Numbered from the stretch's first letter, positions 8,505 to 17,750 are shown. The stretch: DNA of 64,000 nt from Niveispirillum lacus (GCF_002251795.1 NZ_NOXU01000032.1:62001-126000), one strand, 5' to 3'. A program made the numbers and translations. Notes: generated by a model from the sequence alone, not told the origin.

Positions 8505-9611
8505 TCAAATGAACCGGCGCAGCATTTCCGTCAGGCAGACGATGGCCAGCGACTGGCCATAAGGCATCGAGGTCAGCTTGACGTCGCGATAGTATTGGAG
8601 GTCGCTGCCCAGGGCCGTGCCAAACGACACTTCCTGCAGCTCTCCGTCCGGCGCAATCTTGTTCAGGACGGCATGCACTGCCTTGATGGCCATCGGCTCG
8701 TAATCCGCGCTGATATAGCGCTTGCGCACAGCCTTCATGATGCCATAGGCGAAGCCGGCGGCGGCCGAGCTTTCAAGATACGAGGTCGGGTCGTTGATCA
8801 ATGTGTGCCAACGGCCATCCTCGGTCTGGTACTTGGCCAGCGCCTTGATCTGGTTTTCCAGCGTGTCGATCAGGAAGGTACGCAGCGGGTCGCCGGCCTT
8901 CAGGTCCAGCAGTTCAATGAATTCCGGGATGGCAATGGTGACCCAGCAATTACCGCGCGCCCACAGCGCATTGGCAAAGTTGTGGCGACCGTCGAATGTC
9001 CAGCCGTGGAACCACAGGCCCGTCTTGGTATCGAACAGATACTTGATGTGGATCAGGAACTGGCGCTTGGCCTCCTCCACATATTCTGGACGGTTCAGCA
9101 GCAAGCCGATCTTGGCCAGCGGCAGCACCGACATCATCAGCGTGTCATCCCAGAGCTGCTGCGGGTTCTCGCTGTTGAACACGATATGCTGGAACCCGCC
9201 CTCCTCCGTTTTGGGCAGACCATGCATGACCCATTCGGCCCAGGTGTCGAGATAGGGGATATAGGTCTGGTTGCCCGTCTTCTCATAGAGATAGGCCAAG
9301 GTCAGGAAGGGGCTGACCGTGTTGATGTTCTTGGTGGGCGTGCCGGCGGCAAAACGGTCGCGGAACCAATCCAGCATGATCTGAAAGGCCCGCTCGTTGC
9401 CCGTCATCTCATAATATTTCCACATCCCATACAGGCCGATGCCGTGGGTCCATTCCCAGTCATTCCAGCCTTTGGTGTCGATGACGCGGCCATCCTCCAG
9501 TCGCAGCAGGAATTCCCCTGTTTCATCCTTGATATCGACCAGATTGCTGATCAACAGGTCGATGGTGCGGGTCACATCTGCGGCCTGCAGGCCATGGGCG
9601 AGGTTAGGCAT
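8505..9611 (-). CDS. GH105 unsaturated rhamnogalacturonyl hydrolase (YteR/YesR type)
   Basis: A protein of about 368 residues with an alpha6/alpha6-barrel pattern (WEWTHGIGLYGMWKYYEMTGN, NINTVSPFLTLAYLYEKTGN, WDDTLMMSVLPLAKIG, HNFANALWARGNCWVTIAIPEF). The Asp in QLWDDTLMM and the His in GLWFHGWTF lie where GH105 enzymes place catalytic and binding residues. The family removes the 4,5-unsaturated galacturonate left at the non-reducing end by rhamnogalacturonan lyases, so it acts directly after PL11 and PL26. No signal peptide is seen, so the reaction is expected in the cytoplasm, as for Bacillus YteR. I chose the ATG at 9611 because the reading further upstream runs into a palindromic repeat and an AGGAAAG ribosome-site-like stretch precedes 9611. 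Confidence 0.9.
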   Translation of the reverse strand: MPNLAHGLQAADVTRTIDLLISNLVDIKDETGEFLLRLEDGRVIDTKGWNDWEWTHGIGLYGMWKYYEMTGNERAFQIMLDWFRDRFAAGTPTKNINTVSPFLTLAYLYEKTGNQTYIPYLDTWAEWVMHGLPKTEEGGFQHIVFNSENPQQLWDDTLMMSVLPLAKIGLLLNRPEYVEEAKRQFLIHIKYLFDTKTGLWFHGWTFDGRHNFANALWARGNCWVTIAIPEFIELLDLKAGDPLRTFLIDTLENQIKALAKYQTEDGRWHTLINDPTSYLESSAAAGFAYGIMKAVRKRYISADYEPMAIKAVHAVLNKIAPDGELQEVSFGTALGSDLQYYRDVKLTSMPYGQSLAIVCLTEMLRRFI

Positions 9612-9671
9612 GGGATCGGTCTTTCCTGGGGACGTAATCTTGGGGTTGGTGATCCGCCTTTCCCCCGGCAT

Positions 9672-9789
9672 CCCGGCGAATGCCGGGACCCAGGGGCCAA
9701 GGGCGCTAAGAGTGGGGTTGGGTCGCAGGGCGCCGGCTGACCGGCAGACTTGCGGCTAGACTAGCCCGGCGTTCGCCGGAATGGCGGGA
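9672..9789. repeat. Palindromic GC-rich repeat, one intact arm and one degenerate arm
   Basis: A 28-base arm at 9672-9699 (CCCGGCGAATGCCGGG hairpin plus CCAGGGGCCA tail) is followed at 9765-9789 by a degenerate inverted partner (CCGGCGTTCGCCGG core). It fills the 200-base gap between the GH43-GH35 gene and the GH105 gene, where no other element is seen. Confidence 0.65.
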
Positions 9790-9811
9790 ACAGAAGGGAG
9801 AAGGTTCTCTA

Positions 9812-12800
9812 TCACTTCACCACCTCCTTGTATCCCGGCGCCGGTACAGTGCCCACCACCAGCGATGACCGGGCATTGCGCAGGCTGACCAGACGCACGG
9901 CCTCCAGTCCGTCCTGTGGCTTGCCATCGGATGTGACAGCCAGGGCCAGCGTGTTCTTGCCATTGGGGTTCAGGATACCGGTGGGCAGCACGAAGGTCCG
10001 CTGCGGCCCGACATCGGCGATGAACTGACCCATGTTCCAGCCATTGACAAAGATCAGCACACGATAGGAGCCAATCGACCGGGGGACGCTGGTATCACCG
10101 AACGACAGGCCAATGGCGCTATCCTGACCCTTTGGCAGGTCAAGGCTGAACTCCGTGCGGTACCAGACAGTGCCGGGCTGTGCCGTCGTTGCCGGGACCG
10201 CCGCCGTGGTCCAGCCCTTGTCATCAAAGCCGGGCAGATGCCAGCCATGGCGCTCCCCATACTGGCCGCCATTGTTGAACACCCCGCGCACAGGGTCGGC
10301 AATGTCCTGGCCGCCCAGATTGCCCTGGATCTTCCAGCTTATGGGGATGGCAAAACTTTTGCCCGTGGGCGTGGCCAGCGAGGCGGAGATCAGGCCGCGT
10401 GCTTCTTTATGCAAATCATCGGCGTCCAGATCCCAATGGTGGGAATTGTTGCGGACCATGACCGACAGGACCCGTTCACCCGGCGCCTGCAAATCTTCCG
10501 GTATGGTGAAGGTCGCCAGACCCTGACCCGGCGGGCGCGGCAGACCGGTGGGCAGCACATGCTGACCGATATAGCGGCCATCGAGCCAGACCTGAACCAT
10601 GCCGGCCCCGCCGCCACCATAATGCAGGTCGAGCTTGGACACGCCCGGCTGCGCCGTGTAGCGGCCCCGGTACCAGACATCGCCATGGTGGAAATTATAG
10701 TCGTCCATGTTCAGCAATGGCTGACCACCCGGCGGCTTCACAAAGCTGGCCGTGCGGCCCGGCTTGGTCACAGCCCAGGCACTGTCGTCAAAATCCTTTG
10801 CGGCCTCCGGCGATCCGGTCTGGAAGCGCCAGGTTGCCTTGGTCAGGTCGGGCAGAGTGACCGCAACGGGACCGGACAGATCCTTGCGGGCAATCAGGCT
10901 GCCGCCGATGCCCTTTTCCATGGCGACCGTTGCGCCATTCCAGCGCACCGACGTCACCGCTTCGGGTGCCCAAACCTCCAGCGGGCTGTCGCTTTCGGTA
11001 TCGCCGGTCAGGTCCAGGGTCTTGCCCTTGACCGACGCGGTGCGCACCAGGGTGGGGCCGCGTTGCAGCAACACACCATCCTTGGTTTCCTGCCGCCAGA
11101 ATGTCTCGGCCATGGGCAGATCGGCAATCAGCAAGGTGAGGTCAGGACGACCGCCGCCGCTGATCCGCACGCGGGCCAGACCCTGGTGGCTGTAATTCAG
11201 GCGCAGATCGCCCTTGGCCGCGTCAAAGCTGCTGTCCACCTTACCGTCCAGCACGGTCACCGTGGGGGCACTGCTGTAACGCAGAACCGTCTCCCCGTCT
11301 TCGCCCTGTCGGCCATAAAGGAGGGCAAGGTCACCATTCCCCTGGCGCAGATGGGTAAACAGCTCCGAGGTGGAATAGACCAGCCGCTGCCGTTCCAGAT
11401 TGTACCCGGCCATCCACAGCTTGGCGTCATGGCCCTTCAGGCGCAGCGTGCCGGCCTGCGGGATCGTGTATTCGCCATCGGGCAATGCCGCCTTGAAGCT
11501 GAAAGCCTCATCGAATTGCCCATTGTTCGGATTATGCGTGGCCACCAGCAGACGGGTGCCGGTCTCCGGATTCACATTGTGATAGAGACGGATTTTGGGG
11601 TTGCTGGGCACCAGACCAGTGGCGCGGTCCATCTGCGTCAAATCCTTCACCGTCTGAAGGAAATGGCCCATGAGTTTGATGCCGCGTGCCTTCTCGCGCA
11701 GGCCCCGCGCCTCGTCAATGGCGGCGCCGTAATCATAGGACGTATAGACCACCGGCGCCGGCATCCAGCCCCAACTGGTCCCGCCATAGGTCATGTAGAA
11801 ACTTTGAATGGTCAGGCCATTGGCGATATTGGTGCCGTAGAACACACGCTGATAGCCGCTGCCCAGACGCTGGGCATTGCAGTTATAGGCACCATTGCTG
11901 CCCCAATAATCAAACCAGCCACCGCCATACTCTGCGGCAAAACCCGGTGTATTGGGAGAGGCGCTGGCCCCGCCCGAGGCCCCGCCGGGACCGTAAAGAC
12001 CCCAGTCGGGCGCCAGGTTCGGCTTGCCGACCGTGGCGTCCACATCGCATGACCCGCCCGGATAGCCGTCAAAGGCATAGAGATCGTTCGGGCCTTCGAC
12101 CGTGCCCGGCACATTGCTGCCCTTGGGCACCCAGATGCCGTTACGGCCCTTGTCATTATGGAAGATGGGCACCGTGATGCCGTCGGCCCGCGCCTTATCA
12201 TACAGAAACTTCATGTAGCGCTGCTGGGTGGGCTGCGTCACATCCAGTTCATTTTCAATCTGATAGGCGATGATGTTGCCACCGCCATCGGTGATCTGGT
12301 GCTTTTTCAGGATGGCATTGATGGCCGTCAGCCATTCATTGGCCGCCGCCAGATATTCCGGATGGTCGGTGCGGGCCCTCGCCTGCTGTTTGACCAGCCA
12401 ACTGGGGAAGCCACCACGTGTGACTTCGGCATTCATATAGGGACCGGGCCGGACGATGACGTAAAGCCCCGCCTCCTTGGCCATGGTCAGCACGCGGTCC
12501 ATGTCGCGCACGCCGGTAAAGTCGTACACGCCGGGCTTGGGAGAGTGATAACCCCAGCCGAAATAGATGGCGACGGTGTTATAGCCAGAAGCCTTCATCT
12601 TCTGGAACACGTCGCGCCACAGATCCGGGCTGGGCAGGCGGAACGGGTGCATTTCCCCGCCCCAACTGAACACCCGCTCTCCGCCGATCTTCAGGGAATA
12701 GCGGTCCCAGGTGACAGGCGTCGTCACCGGGGCGGGGAGCGCCTTCTTTTCCGGCGGCCCGTCCTTCAGCACGGTGAAATGACGAACCTTACCCGAAAGT

Positions 12801-13633
12801 CCACCTGGCAGTTCCACCTTGGGCGCCCATTGGCCGGTAAAACCAGGGCCGACACTGTCGCTATACCAATAGCGCTTGTCGACATACTCGTCGAAATAGA
12901 TACGCCAGCCACCATCGGGCCGCTTGACCACCGCCGGCCCTTCCACCAGCGTGCCCCACCCGGCCCAGTCGCCGGTGCGGATGAATACCCAGGGGCCATC
13001 CAGCGTCGGTGCCGTCGCCAGTTCGATGAACTTGGTCGTTTCGTTCTTGATGAAGGCGTAGTAGCGCCCCGCCTCTTTGATGATCTTGGCATCAATATGG
13101 TTGGGGCCAAGCCCGTGCAGCACGGACGGTTCCGTCCATTTGGACAGGCTGTCATCGGTGGCGGTCAGGCGGTAGGTCTTGAACTGCCCGTTGGGGCCAT
13201 TGGTCGACACGGCCAGGATGATATGGACCGAGCCATCCTCATCCACGAACCATTCCGGCGCCCAGCTATTGGTGGTGCCGGGAATGCTGATCTTGTGGTT
13301 GCCCAGGAAGGTCCAGTCTTTGAGACCCTTCGACCGGGCAAATCCGATCAGGTCATTGTTCCAGTCTGTTGTGTAGGTGACATAGTACCAGCCATCCTTG
13401 TGCCGGATGATGCTGGGGTCACGCAGCAGCCCTTGCGGCGGCTTAAAGGCCTCGGCCTTTTCCAGCGTGAAATTCACCGCATCGGTTGAGCGGTAAACCG
13501 ACATCGACTTGGCATCGCCATTGATGAAGGATGTCAGGATATAGGACGGGGCATCCGCCGCCATTGCCACCGGTGACAGAAGCGGAGCCAGAATCAGCGC
13601 CAGACGGCGCGCGGTGCGGGAAATCTGCGTCAT
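9812..13633 (-). CDS. Two-domain secreted glycosidase: N-terminal GH43-like propeller fused to GH35 beta-galactosidase
   Basis: A 1273-residue enzyme. Residues 1-25 are a signal peptide. Residues about 30-300 form a GH43-like propeller with its three acidic residues: RDPSI (about 71), HIDAKI (about 179) and VEGPAV (about 229). Residues about 305-700 are a GH35 beta-galactosidase barrel: GGEMHPFRLP, KASGYNTVAIYFGWGYHSP, VRPGPYMNAE, acid/base Glu in QIENELD (about 461) and nucleophile Glu in AEYGGGWFDYWG (about 567). Beta-sandwich jelly-roll domains (YRGRYTAQPG, WVWLDGRYIG-like and YRTEFSLDLPKGQ) fill residues about 900-1250. Both catalytic sets look intact, so one polypeptide may remove both an arabinose- or galactose-type unit and beta-galactose from side chains. 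The gene has a GAGGTAG ribosome site and follows rhaM by 17 bases. No frameshift is needed for the fusion. Confidence 0.92.
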   Translation of the reverse strand: MTQISRTARRLALILAPLLSPVAMAADAPSYILTSFINGDAKSMSVYRSTDAVNFTLEKAEAFKPPQGLLRDPSIIRHKDGWYYVTYTTDWNNDLIGFARSKGLKDWTFLGNHKISIPGTTNSWAPEWFVDEDGSVHIILAVSTNGPNGQFKTYRLTATDDSLSKWTEPSVLHGLGPNHIDAKIIKEAGRYYAFIKNETTKFIELATAPTLDGPWVFIRTGDWAGWGTLVEGPAVVKRPDGGWRIYFDEYVDKRYWYSDSVGPGFTGQWAPKVELPGGLSGKVRHFTVLKDGPPEKKALPAPVTTPVTWDRYSLKIGGERVFSWGGEMHPFRLPSPDLWRDVFQKMKASGYNTVAIYFGWGYHSPKPGVYDFTGVRDMDRVLTMAKEAGLYVIVRPGPYMNAEVTRGGFPSWLVKQQARARTDHPEYLAAANEWLTAINAILKKHQITDGGGNIIAYQIENELDVTQPTQQRYMKFLYDKARADGITVPIFHNDKGRNGIWVPKGSNVPGTVEGPNDLYAFDGYPGGSCDVDATVGKPNLAPDWGLYGPGGASGGASASPNTPGFAAEYGGGWFDYWGSNGAYNCNAQRLGSGYQRVFYGTNIANGLTIQSFYMTYGGTSWGWMPAPVVYTSYDYGAAIDEARGLREKARGIKLMGHFLQTVKDLTQMDRATGLVPSNPKIRLYHNVNPETGTRLLVATHNPNNGQFDEAFSFKAALPDGEYTIPQAGTLRLKGHDAKLWMAGYNLERQRLVYSTSELFTHLRQGNGDLALLYGRQGEDGETVLRYSSAPTVTVLDGKVDSSFDAAKGDLRLNYSHQGLARVRISGGGRPDLTLLIADLPMAETFWRQETKDGVLLQRGPTLVRTASVKGKTLDLTGDTESDSPLEVWAPEAVTSVRWNGATVAMEKGIGGSLIARKDLSGPVAVTLPDLTKATWRFQTGSPEAAKDFDDSAWAVTKPGRTASFVKPPGGQPLLNMDDYNFHHGDVWYRGRYTAQPGVSKLDLHYGGGGAGMVQVWLDGRYIGQHVLPTGLPRPPGQGLATFTIPEDLQAPGERVLSVMVRNNSHHWDLDADDLHKEARGLISASLATPTGKSFAIPISWKIQGNLGGQDIADPVRGVFNNGGQYGERHGWHLPGFDDKGWTTAAVPATTAQPGTVWYRTEFSLDLPKGQDSAIGLSFGDTSVPRSIGSYRVLIFVNGWNMGQFIADVGPQRTFVLPTGILNPNGKNTLALAVTSDGKPQDGLEAVRLVSLRNARSSLVVGTVPAPGYKEVVK

Positions 13634-13650
13634 GGGTCAGGCTACCTCGA

Positions 13651-13965
13651 TCACGGGAAATAGAACATGCTGGGCAACGGCACCTGCACGGGGCTGTTGT
13701 CCGGGTTCACATCCATGATGTCGGCCATATAGTCCCACCAGCGGCGCATGACGGGGAGTTTGGGCAGTTCGTCGGCCTTGTTATTCTCTGTCAGCCGCAG
13801 CACGGCGAACAGGGAAAGGCTCTCCTCATCCAGAAAAATCGAGTAATCATAAATGCCGGCATCGCGCAGCGCTGCGGCCAGATCGGGCCAGAGCGCATCA
13901 TGGCGGCGTTTATACTCGGCAACATGTCCAGGCTTCAGCTTCATGCGGAACGCAATGGGCGTCAT
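13651..13965 (-). CDS. rhaM: L-rhamnose mutarotase
   Basis: A 104-residue protein of the RhaM/YiiL family, which interconverts alpha- and beta-L-rhamnose in the cytoplasm so that catabolic enzymes get the right anomer. Family hallmarks are the opening RMKLKPGHVAEYKRRHDALWPDL, with the conserved catalytic His, the IYDYSIFLDEESLSLFAVLR strand and the tail MRRWWDYMADIMDVNPDNSPV. Length matches the family. Ribosome site AAGGGAGTGG precedes the ATG. It is the first gene of the minus-strand pectin series, so its promoter should lie in 13966-14200, divergent from the TonB receptor. Its presence ties the whole cluster to rhamnose-containing pectin. Confidence 0.95.
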   Translation of the reverse strand: MTPIAFRMKLKPGHVAEYKRRHDALWPDLAAALRDAGIYDYSIFLDEESLSLFAVLRLTENNKADELPKLPVMRRWWDYMADIMDVNPDNSPVQVPLPSMFYFP

Positions 13966-14018
13966 GGATCCACTCCCTTGCCATTAGCGGCGGCCCTTCT
14001 ATGGAGCCATCCTAAATA

Positions 14019-14063
14019 TCATACAATTTAGTCATACAATGTGGATAGTCATCACACAATATG
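14019..14063. promoter_or_regulatory. Candidate operator: three TCAYACAAT direct repeats
   Basis: TCATACAAT occurs at 14019-14027 and 14032-14040, and TCACACAAT at 14052-14060 (extending to CACAATATG, 14055-14063). The inverse of the last, CATATTGTG, recurs at 14142-14150 and again at 19819-19827 ahead of the PL26-like gene. The half-site is compatible with GntR-type regulators of sugar-acid pathways, but the regulator is not in the window, so this is an inference from repetition and position. Confidence 0.45.
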
Positions 14064-14428
14064 AGATTTCTATCCGATCGAAATTTAACCGATCGCGCTG
14101 GCGACCTCTCTGTCAGAAAACCGCTGAGCCCCAGCAAATCCCATATTGTGATTATCTGTTCTGACATATGAAAAAATATGCTTGCCAGGGGGGTAAAAGT
14201 GCGCCATGGTGAGGGCCGTCGAAAGTGACTGCATGGCCGTCCGGTCCTGTCGTTCCTGCCGACGCCTTTTCGGGTCTTGTCTGGTCGTGTGTTGCTTTGG
14301 CAACGGCGCCCGACACGCCCCGTTCTCTACCGTCCGGCGGCTCTCCGTCGGTCGGTCTCCGATCTGCCCGCCCAATGGTGGGTCGTCGGATTTGCAGGTG
14401 ATATTCACCTTGCTTCCCTCCTATCTCT

Positions 14429-14461
14429 CCCGGTCGGGTCGGTCCCGGCCGGGTATTTTTT
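14429..14461 (+). terminator. Intrinsic terminator in the leader region upstream of the TonB receptor
   Basis: CCCGGTCGGG (14429-14438), loop TCGGT, CCCGGCCGGG (14444-14453), then TATTTTTT. The 10-base stem has one G-U pair and is followed by a proper U-run on the plus strand only. No gene ends just before it. It therefore terminates either a short non-coding RNA started in 14140-14200 or an attenuated leader of the receptor transcript. Confidence 0.7.
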
Positions 14462-14672
14462 CTGTCACAATCTGGCAGAATTTTGGATAGTGGTCCCATA
14501 ATACGCTTTCGCGGGCCACATTTTGGTATTATGTTATTTATGGGATTACGTTCCATATGTTGAAACCGCACCGGCTGGGGATGCGCCTTGGGCCCTTCCG
14601 GTGTACGACGCACCAAAAACACCCTGGCCGCCCGGTCAACCAGCGGCCCACCTTGTGGGGAGGAGTTTAGAG

Positions 14673-17609
14673 ATGGCATACGCAATGGGCCGCGCCGCGC
14701 GGTCGGGAAATCTGTTGACCAGCGCGGGCTTGGGCCTGCTGATGACAGCGGTTTCCCTGCCTGTCGTGGCACAGACGGCCCCGGCTGAGAAGATTGAACT
14801 GGAAGAGATCATCGTTGTCGGCACCCGTTTGTCGCTGCAATCTGCCATCGATCGCAAAAAGAAGGCGAATACGGTTGTCGACAGCCTGGTGGCGGAGGAT
14901 GTGGCGCAGTTCCCCGACAAGAATGTCGGCGAGGCCTTGCAGCGTATCACCGGCGTTCAGTTGTCCCGCTCCTTTGGCGAGGGTGAGTCGGTCTCTATCC
15001 GTGGCGTTGAACCTGACCTGAACCGTGTGGAAATCAACGGCGTTTCCGTCCTTGGCGGTGCAGGGACCGGTTCGCGTGGTGCCGACCTGCGTGACATGGC
15101 GTCGGAACTGATCAAATCGATCGATGTCTTCAAGGGGTTCACCGCCGACATGACGGAGGGCGGCGTTGGCGGCACGGTGTCGGTGCAGACCCGCCGCCCG
15201 CTGGAACTGCGGCGGACCCTGTTTTCGGTCACGGCCGCGGGCCAGTATCTGGACCTGCAGAAGCGCGTGACCCCGCGCGGCAACCTGACCTTTGGTGACA
15301 AGTATCTGGATGACCGGCTGGGTCTGCTGGTCAACGTTACCTATGATGATGTTGATACGCGCGGCGACTTCCTGCGCAACACCGAATGGGTGGCGCTGGC
15401 TGACTACGACAATTCCCCCAACAAGACCCGCAATGTCGCGGGTTTCGAGAGTGTGGCGACTAAGGCGGCCTGTGCCAGCCAGAGCACGGCCGCCAATCGC
15501 ACCACCTGTGAATCGCAATGGTACGACCTGTCACCGCGCATTCCGCGTTACGGCATGTGGTACCGCAATGATAAGCGCGTCTCGGCCATGACGACGCTGC
15601 AATATCAGGTCACGGAGGAGTTGGATGTCTATGCCGATGTGAACTGGAACAAGCGAGACCAGTTCCTGACCGACTATAACTATTCCATCGACCTGACCGC
15701 TGCGACGCGCATCAACCCCGTGGGCGTGTCGGTTGATGAGAATCACAATGTCATCGCGCTGACCACCGCCGCGACCGCGCCGACCAGCACGACCGGCGCG
15801 GGTAATATTTTCGGCTCGCAGATGCGTGGTTTCGACTACACGCTGGAATCCAAATATTACACGGGTGGTTTCAACTGGTCTGGTGAAAGCCTGGTTGCGA
15901 CGGGCTTCTTCTCGACCGCTGAAAGCACGATGCACAGCGACAGCAATTCCGTCGCGATCAGCGCAACCGTGCCGAATATCGGGGTGACCCTGTCGGACAA
16001 TGGCATTCCGACCTTCACCTTCCCGACCGGGTTTGACCCGTCCAATCCGGAGACCTACCGCAACGGTGGTGCCGGGATACAGTATCGCCCGGAAGAGGTG
16101 GAGACCACAGAGGATGCCGCCAAGCTGGACCTGGATTACAGCCTCGACCGCTGGTCATTGACCACCCTGGAAGTTGGTGGGCAGTGGCGTAAGACCGGTT
16201 CGCTGCGTTATACCGGTGGCGGTTACACGGCGACCGATGGCACCGTTGTGCCCTCTGCCAATGTCACCTCCAACGTTGCGCTGGGTGCCACAAATAATGG
16301 TCTGATCTGGACCCCGCAGAAGCTTGTGGATTTTGTCCGCGCAACGGCGCATCAGACGCCGCAGAATTTCTATTCCGGCTATAAGGGCAACATCGGCAAT
16401 GTGCCCAATGGCTGGATGGCACCTCAGGTGCGCCAGATCGGCGACTGGTTCGATGTTTCAGGCTTCAATCATGATCTGATCCGTCGTGCCAATGGCCGCG
16501 ACCAGATCCCCGCCCATGACATTGATGAGGAAGTGGCCGCTGGTTACGCCAAGGCGAATTTTGAATTCGATGTTGGCGACATGCCGGTTTCTGGCAATTT
16601 TGGCGTCCGTTATGTGGAAACGGAAGTGACGGCCTCCGGCGCACTGACCCGCCGCGAACGCCGCCAGACGGGGACCACCACCACCGGTTCGCCCATCACC
16701 ACCATCGTGACGGTGGGCGTGACGCCGGTTTCCATCGTTGAAAAATATTCCGACACGCTGCCGGCCTTCAATATGAGTTTTGGTCTGATCCCGGACGAGG
16801 TGATTGCCCGTGTCGGCTGGGCCAAGGTGATGGCGCGGCCCAAGCCCACCGATCTGGTGCCAGCGTCTAACTGCCTGTTTGACTTGACCGAAGCTGGTCA
16901 GGCCGACAACCTGCTGGATAGTTGCACGTCGGGCAACCCGGACCTCGATCCCTATCGCGCCGACCAGTATGATCTGAATGTCGGTTGGTACATCAATGCC
17001 GATACGCTGCTCAACGCGTCCTACTTCTACAAGGATGTGAAGAGCTTTATTCTGGCTCGGACGCTGGTCCGTAACATCGAACTGTTCAATGATGGCGCAT
17101 TGTTTGATGTGACCATGCCGATCAATGGTGGCGGGGCCAAAATTGACGGCCTGGAACTGTCGGCCCAAACGGCCTTCACCTTCCTGCCCTCGCCGTTCGA
17201 TGGTTTGGGCGCCAGCGTCAACTATACCTATTCCCGCGCCAAGGATGTGGGTCTGTTCAATTCACTGACGGGCGAGGAACTGCCGTTCCCCGGCCTCTCC
17301 AAGCACAGCTACAACCTGATCGCCTATTACGACAAGGACGGCATCAATATCCGCGTCGCCTATAATGGCCGTACCAAGTGGCTGCAGGCTGCTGCCGAAC
17401 GCTCGGGCAATCCTGTCTTCCGCGACGGCACCGGTTATCTGGACGCCAAGGCCACCTACCGTCTGGGCGACACCGGGGTGTCCTTCTTCATCGAAGGCAA
17501 GAACCTGACGGGTGAGGCGGAGCGCACGACGTCGGGTGACGATATCCGCCTGGGCGAGCTGGCCTATTCCGGCAAGCGTTTCTATGCGGGTGCTTCCTAT
17601 AAGTACTGA
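14673..17609 (+). CDS. TonB-dependent outer-membrane receptor for pectin oligosaccharides
   Basis: A receptor of about 978 residues. I chose the ATG at 14673, preceded by GGGGAGGAG and followed by a signal peptide (LLTSAGLGLLMTAVSLPVVAQ). The plug begins EEIIVVGTRLSLQSAIDRKKKANTVVDSLVAEDV with FPDKNVGEALQRITGVQLSR and GEGESVSIRGVEPDLNRVEING, a pattern of the large Xanthomonas/Caulobacter carbohydrate receptors; the rest is a 22-strand barrel ending in an aromatic strand (FYAGASYKY). It should import rhamnogalacturonan fragments across the outer membrane using TonB energy. No SusD-like partner is present, as expected for proteobacteria. Transcription is divergent from rhaM and ends at a strong terminator just downstream. 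Confidence 0.92.
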   Translation: MAYAMGRAARSGNLLTSAGLGLLMTAVSLPVVAQTAPAEKIELEEIIVVGTRLSLQSAIDRKKKANTVVDSLVAEDVAQFPDKNVGEALQRITGVQLSRSFGEGESVSIRGVEPDLNRVEINGVSVLGGAGTGSRGADLRDMASELIKSIDVFKGFTADMTEGGVGGTVSVQTRRPLELRRTLFSVTAAGQYLDLQKRVTPRGNLTFGDKYLDDRLGLLVNVTYDDVDTRGDFLRNTEWVALADYDNSPNKTRNVAGFESVATKAACASQSTAANRTTCESQWYDLSPRIPRYGMWYRNDKRVSAMTTLQYQVTEELDVYADVNWNKRDQFLTDYNYSIDLTAATRINPVGVSVDENHNVIALTTAATAPTSTTGAGNIFGSQMRGFDYTLESKYYTGGFNWSGESLVATGFFSTAESTMHSDSNSVAISATVPNIGVTLSDNGIPTFTFPTGFDPSNPETYRNGGAGIQYRPEEVETTEDAAKLDLDYSLDRWSLTTLEVGGQWRKTGSLRYTGGGYTATDGTVVPSANVTSNVALGATNNGLIWTPQKLVDFVRATAHQTPQNFYSGYKGNIGNVPNGWMAPQVRQIGDWFDVSGFNHDLIRRANGRDQIPAHDIDEEVAAGYAKANFEFDVGDMPVSGNFGVRYVETEVTASGALTRRERRQTGTTTTGSPITTIVTVGVTPVSIVEKYSDTLPAFNMSFGLIPDEVIARVGWAKVMARPKPTDLVPASNCLFDLTEAGQADNLLDSCTSGNPDLDPYRADQYDLNVGWYINADTLLNASYFYKDVKSFILARTLVRNIELFNDGALFDVTMPINGGGAKIDGLELSAQTAFTFLPSPFDGLGASVNYTYSRAKDVGLFNSLTGEELPFPGLSKHSYNLIAYYDKDGINIRVAYNGRTKWLQAAAERSGNPVFRDGTGYLDAKATYRLGDTGVSFFIEGKNLTGEAERTTSGDDIRLGELAYSGKRFYAGASYKY

Positions 17610-17631
17610 TCACCGGGGTGATCTCAGCACG

Positions 17632-17661
17632 GGCCGGCGCCGAAACGCGCCGGCCTTTTTT
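17632..17661 (+). terminator. Intrinsic terminator after the TonB receptor
   Basis: GGCCGGCGC (17632-17640), loop CGAAAC, GCGCCGGCC (17647-17655), followed by six T. It lies 22 bases after the receptor stop codon. Confidence 0.9.
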
Positions 17662-17713
17662 ATTCCGTGCCAATCACGTCAACCAAACGGGCATCAATCC
17701 CCTTGGCCTGCAA

Positions 17714-17750
17714 TAAAAAGGGTCGCGCCTGACCCTGCCAGACGCGACCC
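17714..17750 (-). terminator. Intrinsic terminator after the PL11 gene
   Basis: Read on the minus strand, GGGTCGCG (17750-17743) pairs with CGCGACCC (17727-17720) and is followed by a T-run (17719-17714). It lies about 100 bases past the stop of the PL11 gene, back to back with the receptor terminator. Confidence 0.85.

Larger units (their letters stand above)
13966..14672. other. Divergent regulatory region between rhaM and the TonB receptor, no gene seen
   Basis: About 700 bases without a convincing gene. The part next to rhaM (14010-14180) is markedly AT-richer than the surroundings and holds repeated TCAYACAAT-type sites and the inverted CATAT-6-ATATG pair at 14165-14180. The part next to the receptor has an intrinsic terminator (14429-14461) and an inverted CATAATAC (14497-14504) / GTATTATG (14526-14533) pair. 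Reading frames that cross it have no family features and run through the terminator. Confidence 0.7.

Noticed and set aside
10238-12052. Long open frame (about 600 codons) on the plus strand inside the GH43-GH35 gene
   Set aside because: It is antisense to a gene with clear domains, has no family motifs and a composition (His, Gln, Gly rich) typical of the complementary frame of high-GC coding DNA.
14206-14490. Possible Cys-rich small protein upstream of the TonB receptor
   Set aside because: The frame reads through the intrinsic terminator at 14429-14461, has no ribosome site and no family features.
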